64,000 bases of DNA from the NCBI RefSeq assembly GCF_014805625.2, contig NW_023998564.1, positions 1,328,446-1,392,445 of the forward strand. The letters are read 5' to 3'. Both the position numbers and the translations under genes were made by a program. The notes beneath the pieces are model-generated. The model ran no database searches and was not told the DNA's origin. It saw nothing but the letters and a program-made list of their open reading frames with translations. Positions within the stretch are counted from its first letter, which is position 1. Each line of letters starts with the position of its first letter. Shown here in pieces: positions 46,437 to 58,900 of this stretch. Source of the stretch: Glossina fuscipes (taxonomy: Eukaryota > Arthropoda > Insecta > Diptera > Glossinidae).

Positions 46437-47989
46437 TCATGAAAGGCAGACCTTATATGGAAAGAATGTCTATTTTCTAGTTTTTTATGGCGGAAACTAA
46501 GAAACAATAAAATTTTTAGGAAGTAAATTAAGTTCGCCAATTTGGGAGGACGCCCTGTGATGTTTTAGCCATCCTCCAGTATGCGGCCATGGAAAGTATG
46601 TCTCTGTATAAAAACAGTGTGCAATTTTTTGTGTATTAATGCAAAAACGGTTGAATAACGGTATTAAAAGAATTGGTGTATCGTATGATTGTTCTTGATC
46701 AACTATTCTTACTTATTACTTTTGTAAAAACTTTAAGTTAACTTATATCTTTATTTATTTGTGTTTTTGAAATGAAATTTAAAAAAATATAAAAATTTTA
46801 GGATTTTTGATACAACGCGATACACTTTCCATTGTTTTACATTATTTCAAGGTATCTAATAACACAGTTTCCGTATAGCACGAATAAAGTTTCGATTCAA
46901 CCCGTTACACACATATAATACGCACGTTTAGTTAATGTTATTCTATTTGATTTTTTATTTTAACGAAAAAAAATAGAAGTTCCGCAAAACGTGGTTTCCA
47001 TATAGTACTGTACGCGTGTTAATCGAGGTACATCTGTACACCGCTTTCGTTCTTTTCGTCCTATATTTATTTTTTGTACTTTATTAAAATGAAGTTAAAA
47101 TGTTCAGCATAAGTTTCATTTTTAAGAGTCTAATAAATTCGACCGTCTATTATTATAGTTGTATGTCGTGTGTAAACATGTAAGCAAATGAAATTATAGA
47201 AATAAATACTGAAAAAGACTACTTACTTCGAACTATTATTATAAATTATATAGAGAATCTTTTCGAGAGTAAACTTTACAGTTATTCATTCTCATTACAT
47301 ATTTCAATATGTATTTCCATCTAATTGAAGTATATGTTTAGGCGAGTTTTAATGGTTGATAGGAATCAAAATGATTTTATACATAACTAGAACGTATTGC
47401 AAGTGTGTGTTCATATTATACGATATCAATTCTTCCTTGAGATCAAATGCTGATCGTTTTTGTTATTTGCATAAATTTAAGTTTTCTTTAATTTACTTGA
47501 ACATTATTGTATATGGTGTAGACTAGACTATCCTGTTGGAATTTGTATGAAAACCACAAGTAAAATAAATAAATAATTTGATAGCATACTTTTAAAAATT
47601 ATTTAACTGGCGGTACTGGAAGTATTCTTAAAATTCACAATCCAGCGATTCCCAAATTAAAAGACTTTAAAGTAACTTTTTTTTTATAATTTACCTCCTA
47701 TATGACCACATATGTTTTTCTTCGCTCTATATGGGGTTTCACTTTTTTTCCAACAAACATTCGTGAAAGACGGACGAGTTGATGTTATGGGGTAGGTATT
47801 CTACATACTATCCTATTTACGGTGTCCTTCAGCCTATAATTTCGTCTGCAAAGTTCTGGTGGCGGGTTGGCCACAACGTTCCTATTTAAATATTGGCACT
47901 TTACTTTCAAAATTCCGAATATATAATGTGATATGCAAATTCAGTAAATTTTGTATAACATGGCAATTTTCCAAACTTATCTCCCTTGA
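46437..47989. other. AT-rich spacer, no gene seen
   Basis: No coding motif recognised. Several A-rich and T-rich runs and AAATAAATAAATAA-type text near 47560-47575. Confidence 0.45.
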
Positions 47990-48250
47990 ACCCGAAACAT
48001 TTATTTTATTTTGTTACTTTATTTTTGCACTTCAAAATTCTTCTATTTACAATTTCATTCGTTAACAATAGATTTATTTGTTTACAATTATATTCTTTAA
48101 ATGTAGGATTATTCACAATTTAATTGTTTTGGCAATACTTTCAACTGCTCGACTTAAGTATTCTTTTCCTACTAACTCTTCCTCCCACAAATATTCTATT
48201 TATATACATTTTTACCATCACGTTATTAGTACCTAATTTTATAGTATTAT
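47990..48250 (-). mobile_element. Partial LTR of the same family as the cinnabar-intron solo LTR
   Basis: The plus strand here matches the reverse complement of 26965-27130: shared blocks TTTATTTACAATTATATT/TTTACAATTATATTCTT, TGTAGGATTATTCACAATT, CTTCC..CCACAAATATTCTATTTAT, TACATTTTTAC..CACGTTA. The order is the same throughout. It therefore carries the R/U5 side of that LTR on the minus strand, much diverged, with the rest missing. Confidence 0.75.
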
Positions 48251-51200
48251 TTTTAATTCATTAACATGCTTTTCTGGTACTAGTTTTCCTCGGCCGGTCG
48301 CTGCATGCCGCGAATGTACATTTAGTTTTTCCCTCTTTAGGGATTTTATTACTTAGCTGGAATGAACAGGATTTCGGATTTCCGCAACAATACGTTTGTA
48401 ATGCAAAGAAATTAGAGAAAAATAAGAAAAAGCTTAGGACCATGTTCGTTACTAACAACTGACATCCATAATTTGCGCGGAATCACTGTTTCTCCAAACA
48501 GCTGTTCTTGTTTTTTTTTAACGCTTGTTTGATATTCTGACGTTGAAACATTAATGTGTGGGGACTATAAAAACGTGACATAGTTTATGGTCTACATTTC
48601 GCTATTATTATAATAACAGAGTGTAATGTATAGACAAAATTTTAAAAAATTTAAAGAAGTAAAAGAAAAGAAATCAAAGAAAAAATTATTACATTGTTTT
48701 TCTGCGGTTTTGAGTACAATAAACAAATGTAGGACTATAAAAAAGCGTCATATCACGCAGTCCCCTTGCCTGTGTTGTTTTATGGTACTTTGTTCTTGCG
48801 ACCTGTAATTTAACGACTGAAAATAAAACGAATAATATTTTTGACGCATACTTTACATATACACCAGTTCTTTTTTTTGCACGAAATTTAATTTAATACG
48901 AGTTAAGAAGAAAAAAATTATGTTTTTACATGAGTTGGTTTGTTTTAACAAGATTTTCAATATTCTACAAATTTTTTTTTAAAGTTCTTTTAATAAATTT
49001 TTCTGATGAATTTATTTTTTTTATGTTTCTATGAATTTTCTCATTCACTCTATTCACAAATACGCATTGTAAACTCGCGTTTTGTAAGGGTAAAGACGTA
49101 ATGTATTTATTACGCAATTTAGCTTGTCTTTTCAAAGCATAATTTATTTTTTATAATATATTTAAGGAATTGAAATGAGTAAGCACGAAGTAAATATTTA
49201 AGTGAGATCTAATAAGAATTTTTTACTAACGTTTATCGTTGAGTTGATTTTTTAGGTCTGGAACCAACCTACCATTTTTCCACGATTTTTTTGAGAACGC
49301 ATCTATCGTGCAAAAAGGCACTTAGATGCATTCACTTAAATTGACTAATATATATTCGAGCACCCTTCTAATAGATTCCGTCATACCGTTTAAATTTGCA
49401 GCGAATTCCTGCCATAAGTTTTTCGTTTGCTGTGTATTTGTCGGACTTGTTTTATTTTTCTTAGTATCTAGGTGTCTTTCTACAAATGATAAATCATAAT
49501 TTAATAGCTCCTAAGTGCATCTCTTTTATGATATATGTTCACACAACATTTTTTTATTTATTTATTAATTGTTATATTAAATTAAATTTGCAATGTGTTT
49601 CACATTGTCAATATTTGTTTTTCTTTGCACGGCCATTCATTTACTTATTTACCAAAATTTTTTTTTTTTGTCATCACCATTTTAGGCCACTTAAGCATCT
49701 TTGGATGTTTAATTCATCCATTCATAACGCACGTTTTTTTCTGTACATAATACGTAGAACGCGTATAATGACATAATAAACTCGGCCACAGTTGATTTTC
49801 GCCTTTTGTACTTAAATAAAGTAAATACGTATCCGTTACAACCATGCAATTTGGAAAAATACGCAATTGAAGAATTGCATATAGTTTTGATCTGAGCGAA
49901 TAGTACAATTGATTTATCGTTTCTCAATTTGTTGAAATCACGGTTACGAGCTCTAAATTTTGTACAGACGAGCAAACTTGTTTTGGGAAAAAAGAAATCT
50001 CCGCTCCCTCCTTCATAAATGTATTGATATGTGTAAACAGTACAGGGTGAGTTTCAGAAAAGCAAAACAAAATTTGCCGAAATTAGTGTCTAGAACTAAA
50101 CTTTTTTCGTTGACACTTAGCTTGTTGGCTGAAATGAGTTTCCATATTTTCCCCTTACCTTGCACTTTTTCCGTATAAAAAACTACGGCTAAGTGTGGTG
50201 TCTTACTATCGCCCCCACAACCGATATGTGTAGGAAACAAAAAATTAAGGTCATCTTAGCTATGCTAGCCGAAAAAAAAATTTCTTTGAACAAGCTTTTG
50301 AGATCTATCATAGCAACTTAATTATCCACATAAGCGAACTGACACTACTTCCACCAAACTAAAAATTTGATAACAAAATTAATATACATTCATCTGTAGG
50401 GGGATAAAGAACGCACTTTTCATTACACGTAAAATAAAAGCTATTTAAAATACATACCATGAACACACAAATGCGTTCGCGTTAAGAAATTTGCCAGAAA
50501 ATTCTATTCTCGTTAATAAGTTTATGTTGATTTTGCTCTAATTTCGCTCATTTATCACGTTTGTTTTATTTTTCTTTGTGTGCTCACACATTATGTTTTG
50601 TGCTCTCAAAAATACACTATTCGTTTTTTTTCTTCTCCCTCTTTGGTTTTCCTCTCTATCGTCTCACTCAATCCCAATAGTATTCTCCGTACTATTAAAA
50701 TTCATACCGGCAAAAATTTACTAATCCAATAAAATCAGCTGTGCACTATCCTTCAATAATAAACGTATGTATGCATGCATGCATGTGTACGCTTGAACAG
50801 ATAACTGTTAATGAACATTGAACTTGTTTTCTTTCTTTTTTTTTATTCATGCATATCACATGACGTCACAATGCTCTCTAAAGTCACACTTTTTCTTATG
50901 TATGTAAGTAATAAATAGTTGAAAACAAAATTAAGAGAATTGCGAACTTTAAGGTCGAACTACGACACTTATCATTGATAGAACAAGAATATAATAGTTT
51001 CATCTTTCCGCTTGTAACAGACGAAGATAGCCGAGACCAAATTCAGCCCTGCTCTTTCTTTTTACTTCTCTCAGATGTTTCCAAATTCAGAGTCAGAATT
51101 GTAATCAAACAACTTCTGGACCGGGCACTAAGTTAATTTAAAATTTCTCTTATTTTATTTAAAGGTTTTATATTCCACCCCTCGTATAATAAGTTTTCTT

Positions 51201-52560
51201 CTTCTTGCTGTATATATTAGACTCTTTTTTATTCCTTTCTTGTATATATCACACGGGTAAAAAAATCCCCCCGCTTTTTATTTTCTTGTTGTATGTATCG
51301 TCATATTTTCAGTTGATTCAGCTAGTTACGCTCATGTATATAAAAATATAATTATTTATAACACCTTGAATTGATGAAATGTCTATCCGCCTAAGGTTCG
51401 GAGATGAATTTTGAAAATTGGTGTGATTTGCTTGCGGCTATATTAGGAATCGCTGAAAACAGAAACTTAGCAAAATTTAAAGAAAAATGATATTTCATCA
51501 ATACTATTCATAAGTCACAAGTTACAAGCCTGATATTGTTCGAAAATGTGTTGCGAATATTCATCAAAACCAGTTTCAGATTCTATAGAAGTAATCTAAA
51601 ATGAAAGAACTGATACTTGCACAGGCACACAAAAGAAACAAGTTTATACTATAATATCTATAACTTTTTTGTCAATTTTTACATTCGTGATAAGTTTAAA
51701 GAAAGAAGAAGTAGTTTACACTAACACTGTAGGGGCCACGGCCTTATATGATATTCTCACGTTCACTTTCGGTTCATAGAAGAACTAATTGGTTTCTTCA
51801 TATTTATTAGGCATTTAAGGTAAGCAAGATCCTACTTACGTGGAATGGAAGCACAATTCGTCAATTAATTTATAAATGCTTGTTAAATAAACAAACATCT
51901 AGAGCTATTCTGTCATGTGATGACAGTTGTTCGTTGAACAGTTAGTCGTCTTTCTTGAAATTGGTTCTATATGAGTTTAAAAACTATTCATTAATTGAAT
52001 TTTCACTTTAACTTATTGTTCGTATGACAGGTAATAGAACTTATTATTCTTACAAAATGTCATGACTTTTACAAAAGTAAAAATCGAAGAATTTACGTTT
52101 TAAAGAGCATTTTATTTTGTTAACTCGAACTGGCTCTTAATAATTTTTTTAATTATATATGTATATATATGTATATATTTATGTGTATGTATATACATGG
52201 ACGGGTATACGTACACATACATATATAGGGAGACAGACATGATAAACAACATTCTTTCAATTTCTTCTTATGCGTTCTACTTTATTAAAAGAAAAAAAAT
52301 GAAAGCAATTACGTCGCAAAAAAGTGTTCTTAAATAACAGAGAATGGCATACATGAAACGTTTTGTACCTTTAACAAGAAAATGAGTAAATATACTAATG
52401 CTCTCATTTCATTTGTAATGCCTTATATGACTTTTCTAAAAGATATGCATGTACCGGGGAGATAGTTGAACTTTTTAAGTGCTGGCATGTATGTTGATCA
52501 TTTTTTCACTTGAAAAATGAATTTGTTGAGAATTGTTGAAATTGGCATAATTCATTTTAA
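48251..52560. other. AT-rich region, no gene recognised
   Basis: Short frames only; none shows a known motif. Alternating TATATG(T) text lies near 52153-52230. This could be intergenic DNA or the intron of a gene whose exons lie outside. Confidence 0.45.
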
Positions 52561-53300
52561 TTAAAATATCATGGTTCATTTTCTACAACTTTTTTCTATT
52601 TTTCTAGCAGCATGGCGATACCGTGTTGAAGAAACGATGTTGTTTGGGCAGCGAACGACCCATTTTCGCACTTTTCCAGCATTTCGAAGCCACGCACCAT
52701 CCAAGCCATGCTGCATCGATCTGAAGAAGTTGCTATGTCTGTCGAATACGCTGGTTGCGCCAGAACTGACCGTTCGAGGTAAAAGAGTGCACTTTCGACA
52801 ACTCTTGCAGTATGTACCCGAGCGTTGTCACGTAAGAGGGGGATGACTTTGCTATTGCTATTGCTGGTCTTTTTTGCAACAACACTTCGTTCAATTTGCT
52901 CGGCAGACATCTGCAGTAACAGGTTTTTCTGCCTACACCGAATGAAACTATACCAGCTATACTACACCTTACCAGATATACTACACTTTGCCGACCTCGC
53001 CAAATGTACAAAAAAACTTTATGACCATGAATATTCGTCGTAGTAGGCTCACTTTTCATTGCAAATCACAATACAACACAGAGGACTCTTCTTTTTTGGT
53101 CGGGAATCAATCAAACCGGTATGTTGAGACGGTGAAAAATGGCATTTTTCATCCTTTTGAGGAGGATTCTGGTTCAATAAGTCTGGCAACTCATTGTCTC
53201 TGAGTTTTTTGGTTCTTGAGGGCATCTTTGTTATGGACGTTAAAATCATCACTTTTAAACCGTTGAAACTAGCACCGATAATTAGCATGTGAGGGAGCAC
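52560..53300 (-). mobile_element. Dead mariner transposon, a family different from the intact one
   Basis: The minus strand gives, in several frames: 'SRTKKLRDNELPDLLNQNPPQ' (a DNA-binding region similar to the GRPKKF.DEEL.ALL type), 'NIHGHKVFLYIWRGRQSVVYL' (the GKKVMLCIWWDxKGVVYYEL box), 'LLRDNARVHTA' (the DNARPH box), 'PAYSTDIATSSDR' (the PYSPDLAPSDYH box) and 'FLQHGIAMLLEKW'. Frameshifts and a sizeable deletion between the DNA-binding and catalytic parts are evident. TIRs were not found. Confidence 0.75.
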
Positions 53301-55290
53301 CTATTCTCCCTTCGCTGTTAAAATTCTGTAGACATAAATTCGTTACTTTACTGAAGCCATTAATTCTGTAACCTTCAAAGTTAACAACTAATTTTTAAGA
53401 CATACTCTTACATAACTGTAATGTGTACACTAATAGCCCTTATACGGCAGCATAAGAGAGAAATCCTTAGTGATGAAATGCATAGATGTTAAGTAAGATT
53501 TTTGCAATGGGACTACCAAGGTATTCAAAAAGAACTCTTGTGTTCATCATTAAAGGCTCCATTTTATTATATTATTTGCAACATCCAAGACTATCCGTTA
53601 GGAATTTTATGAAGAATTTATTTTATCGATGAATGTTACATTGTGGTTTGCATAAGTTTATCAGTTTGTCCATCATTGGTCGCAATTGGGAGAATGAGCT
53701 GAAACTTAGTATGTGTACACGTTGAGGGAATAATACGCCAAGTCGATTTGGCCACAATAGGTAAACAGTCCGGCCATACATTGGTGCATGGTCATTGGAG
53801 GTGTGCACTGTATTTATTTAAAACAATGGTAAAACAATTGAAGTGTGCCACCGCTTACCATTAAGTACCCTACCCTGCAGTTAATAATATAACGACATTT
53901 CAATAAAGTGAACGAAAAATTGGATTTGAAACATTTTCATTAACGTTCGTCAGTCAGCCACAGCGCATCGGCGTCAAACACAAGATGACAAGAACATTAG
54001 GTCGACAGGCAAAGAAGCTTAGATCGACTCAGAAGTTGAATCTGAATCGATCGGTCGATGGGTCTATTTCAAGTGTTACACCTTTGCATTAAAGCTGGTG
54101 TAGGGTGTAAATACGACACCATAGGTGACCAGAAAAAACACTCAAAAATGGGGAAATTTCAAAGTAGGGAAAATTCAAAATAGGGAAATGTACAGGTAAC
54201 AAGAGATTGCAATTCAAAATGAGTGCTTAACAAAATCATTTAAAAGGTTGGTGCAAAAATGGTTTCCCTTAATTAAATTATGGCAAAGGTAACAGGAGAT
54301 TTTATGATTCGTTACGGCTCATCTGAAAGCGAGTATAACCATTATACTTGTGAACCAAATGCATAAAACCAGTTAAGGACATAGAAATACCAGCATTTAG
54401 ACGGTTCTGTTTTCCGAATTAAGAAGGTGCACGCTTCACATATATAAATCGGAAGCAGCATATTTATTTTTATATTTACTTTAGAAGATACTTGCACTAA
54501 ATTTGTCAAATGTCTGGAACGCTGGGCGTATAAATCAATTTTTTGGCTGAAATCTCGATTATGTTCGCCAGAGTTTGTTCATGCAAAAATCAAGAAATTT
54601 CTGTATTCCATAAAAATTCTATTATTAGCAAATAAGATATTGATCATACCTTGAAAAAAACCCTTTAGCTTTCCCGATTTTCGGGGCTTGTACTCGTTTT
54701 CTGTACTTTTGATTTTTACTTGTAACAGAAGAAAGTGAAGGATGTAAAAATGAAATATAGTTTTAATCAGAATTTAGACAGATTATAACTTGGATCATCG
54801 GGGTATCCTTACTTCTTTTTTACCCAAAAAAAAACCCGTTTCTACAAGGAAATTCACATCCACGTTTGTCCTAATGTAAATTGCTTTTAAGCAAAAAGAT
54901 CTTTAATAATCTTTGGAAAATGGACTGCAATCCCTGAATGAAGTCGTTTCGATTTTGTATAGTCAAGTATCACGCGCAGCGCTTAATACTGTTACGAAAT
55001 TCTCTTCTGAATACGGTTCGTATCGTTAGATCGTGGTTTTTTTTTTTGCTAAGGCAAATACATTTGCACGTTTTCACTTTAACATTCTTTTATTTACAAT
55101 CAAGTTTTTTTTTTTTTGCAACTGGCAAGCTTTGTTTCTATACATTCTACAAGTGTTATTCTTTCTAATTCAACTGGCATATTCGCCCTGAAGAAAGCAA
55201 GAAGATTGCCTATCTCGTTCTGCTGTTGCCGCATAGCGGCGTAGAAAACATTGTAGGGTTCGTTAAATGCTCGGACACTCTTTTTCCAGG
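53301..55290. other. No gene recognised
   Basis: AT-rich DNA without a motif I can name. A 61-codon minus-strand frame at 53623-53808 has no family signature. Confidence 0.4.
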
Positions 55291-55294
55291 CGCT

Positions 55295-55935
55295 TTAAAT
55301 TGCGTCTGGCCCTCTCGAATTCCCACCACACCATCTCGACACACATAGTGTACTATGCCTCACTGGTTTTATATAACGAGGCGCGCTACACTTTTTCTGG
55401 AGTAGCGGAACGGGCGTACCTATTTTCAATGCACTAATAAACACTTGGTCGGTGGTGTGCTGCTTGATAGTGTGTTGTAATTTAGAATCATGTAATATTT
55501 TTGTCGAAGTTCTCTTTGAAGGTTTTGCTGCATATTTGTATAGAAAATTATGTACGCTGACTTGAATACGCTGAGCATCTCTTTTGTTGAAAAGGCCGAT
55601 TTCAAGCTGGTGAGGGTCAAGTTGTCTTTTTTCCTTTTCCTTGGCAGCTTTTCGACCGCTCACCGCTCCGAAAATGTCTTCTTCCTCTTGGGTGAACTCC
55701 CTTAGACACGCTTGGCAGGCTAGCTGCTCATGGATGTAGCGCGCGATTCCTTACCTGTGAGCAGTAGCCTTCTTCTGCATTGTTTAGGTACCGTATGTTA
55801 ATGTCCTTGAACGCTACCCCAACAAATGATGCAAACTCTTCTTCGACCTTGACTACAATTTCGTAGTTCATTGTGTTGATGAGGAAGTAGTCGTCGTCGG
55901 TTCGGCAGCCGCTTGTCCATTTAGAGGCCTGGAAG
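55295..55935 (-). pseudogene. Unrecognised coding relic, possibly part of a transposase or phage/element-like protein
   Basis: On the minus strand two pieces read as good protein. The first (about 55935-55760) is 'SKWTSGCRTDDDYFLINTMN', 'YEIVVKVEEEFASFVGVAFK', 'DINIRYLNNAEEGYCSQ', with a GTAAGG at its end that could be a splice donor. The second (about 55745-55295) is 'YIHEQLACQACLREFTQEEE', 'DIFGAVSGRKAAKEKEKRQL', then a basic, helix-rich 100 residues. The segment is less AT-rich than its surroundings. Acidic and Cys-x2-Cys content suggests a protein with a small zinc motif. I do not recognise the family; a mobile-element protein is a guess. Confidence 0.4.
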
Positions 55936-58900
55936 TTCTGTTATTGCAGCAATGACCGATGGCTTCAGAACTCTTAAGAGCGTACTCTCAGCTAACAAAA
56001 ACAGAATCTGTTGTTGGTAAAAAACCTATTGTGTTTATAAACCTTAGTAACGAACTAGTTTGAAACAAATCTTTCCGTGGCATAGCTACATATCTTTCTA
56101 TGAATCTAAACAAAATACACAAGTTTTTCGATGAAAATGAACAAAATACACAAACTAAAAGAAAGAAGGTGTTGAAGACAAAACTACTGGTTTTAGACGA
56201 ATGTTTGATAGCGCCGCAAGAAGTTCATTGGGAGGACAGAGCAGAAAACAAAAATGTTATTATCCTCGGAAATTTTCATAGTCATATTTGTACATGTGCT
56301 TATAGCCATTAAGAGGGGTGGAATGACTTCAATTATTCTTTTTGTTTGTGAAAGAAAGCGAAAAATGAATAAAATACGTTATCGATGCTACTATCATTTT
56401 ATCGCAAACAACGAAAAGTAATCAAGATTTAATGAAAAACTTGTTTATTGGTTCAGAAGCCGGTGGAATTAGCAAAGAAAAAAAATGTGAATTCAAATCA
56501 ATTATATAAGTACTTTTCTATAACTTGCTACTTTATCAACATTAAATATTCAACTGCATAGAGATCATTTAAGGGATGATTGCTCTTTACTCCTTTTCCA
56601 ACCCTCGCTTAAAAGTTTCAGAATTATCGGCAAAGACGTTAAATTTCTCTTAGGATAGAGTATAAAATAAAACGACTTGATTCTTAAATTTATCTCTTAT
56701 TCAGATTTTCGTAAATAAGATCAATTTGTTTTTTTTTATGCACTATCGGATATATTCTCAGGCCGAAATATTATGTGATTCTTTTATTAAGATTCTTGCG
56801 CTTCGTTGTTTGCTTTCTTTTTTCACATTTCATGGAGAAAGAGAGTGGGAAAGAGAGAGAGAGAGAGAAATGTAGTAATACTCGTTCTATAATGTAGCTT
56901 GTAAACTAAAGATTCGTTTCCTAGTCGCATTTGTGTATATACAAGTTTGTGTTGTTTTTCATTCTTTTTTTCTCATGTTACCCACACCAAATTCACATAT
57001 ACATATATAAACATATGCTTGCAATTGTGTGTAACACATTAGTTTATTTGTGGTATTTGTCATTGTGTAAATTAATTTTGTGCCATTTCTAGTATATGTA
57101 GATGGTTTTCTTTCTTTTTTTTGGCATTCGTCTCCTCAAACGCAAAAAAAAAAAACGCAAAAATTAAGAAGGAAAATAACAAACGCCAACAACAATTTTT
57201 AATGCGATTGGATTTCTTGGCGCTTGCGGTGGTTGTCTGTCATTTAGTTGTTCGCCACATGTTCGACTCGTAAGACTCTCTAAAACCGTAGAACGTCGCT
57301 GTTATCAAATACCGGGTGTTTGTATTTGTTTTTCACTTTTTACGGCTTATTTATTAAATTTACTTTAATAGTTAAATGAAAAGAAGAATAGCAACAGCAA
57401 AGTATTCGTTTTCTGCTCCACCGTTTGATTCATTTAATCAATTCTGTGCAAAGATTTGAAAAATCAGAGCAAATCAAATCGAATAATAAACCTTTTTTTT
57501 AAATTTTTTAAAGGAGTTTATAACCAAAAAGAGTTATATATCTCATTAAGAGTGAAGAGTGAAAGGAAGAAGAAGAACAAAATAAGCACGAGATATTTGA
57601 AAAAAAAATTTGCAAATATTTTTTTCTTTTTGTTATCAACGCTACGGGGAAAAAGTATGAATTTTTCGCTAGTAAAGAAAATCTCTTAATACAATATTAA
57701 AGAATTAAGTTAAAGAAAATCTATTTTATAAATATTTGGAAAAAAAGCTATACCTATCCATATACCTATCTACGTAGGTAAATTTGTGCACACATGAGTA
57801 CTATGCATGTATTGCACGTAAGTACGTGTTTGTGTGTGTGTTGTGTCTGCGACTGCATAATTAATGGCGAAAAATATAAGGAATCATTATTGCACCTTCC
57901 AGTATTAATTCGCAGAACATTTTTTGCAAGTTTTATAATGTTGATGCTAATGAAAATTTATAAACTTATAATGTTTCATTTATCATTTACTTGACTTTGT
58001 CATAACTTGCATTCTTTTTTTTTTATTAAACTACGAAAATCAATTATCAATTATGTATGAATATCAATATGTATGCATATATATATTCACTGCAATAAAA
58101 AGCTTCTTTTCATATTTAATAATAATAAGAAGAAAGGATTCTTTCTCTCTCTCTATACTTATAATTGAATTGGCAACAATTTACTATTGACTATTGTATG
58201 GTTTGTGTGACGTCGCCGAACGTATTTGGAAAAAAATACCGCAGTATATGCATACAATTAATAGAAAGCAAGCTATTTGCCACATGTGCACACATTCACG
58301 CACACACACACAGAGGTTAAAAACAGAGGCAGCTGCTATTTCTCTTTCGTCGCTCTCTTTTATTTAAGTTAAGATTCCTTTAGCGTATTTTGTTTATGCA
58401 TGAGAATCAAATTTTAGTCTGTTTTGAAAAAAGATTATATTATTTCTTACATGTTAAAGAAAATAGTCCGCGTCTGTTGTAATTTAAATTGTTTTAAACA
58501 ATATATATGTATATGTATATAAATATATATGGATATAGTTTATGAATATTATATGTACATTATATGAACGTATCTATAACCGGGTTTAAAACGTAATAGG
58601 AAAACACTTTATTATCTAATATAACAATATTAGATTGTCACGGTTACGGAGAGGGATAAGGGGATCACTTATTTGCATAAGATATTTGGTTGTACGACCG
58701 CAAATAGCGTTACATACGCTTAGAAATTAGTTTTTGCAAATCATTATATGTGAAATTTTTTAAAACTTTTCTGACGATTAATTTTCAAGGGGAGGCAACT
58801 TCACAATAAGTTAAAATGAGTAACGATTTGAATTTAGAAATTAATAAAGAATTTTCTACACTCAGGAAAGTAACAAAGCTAGGACGAAGCTATTTTTAAA

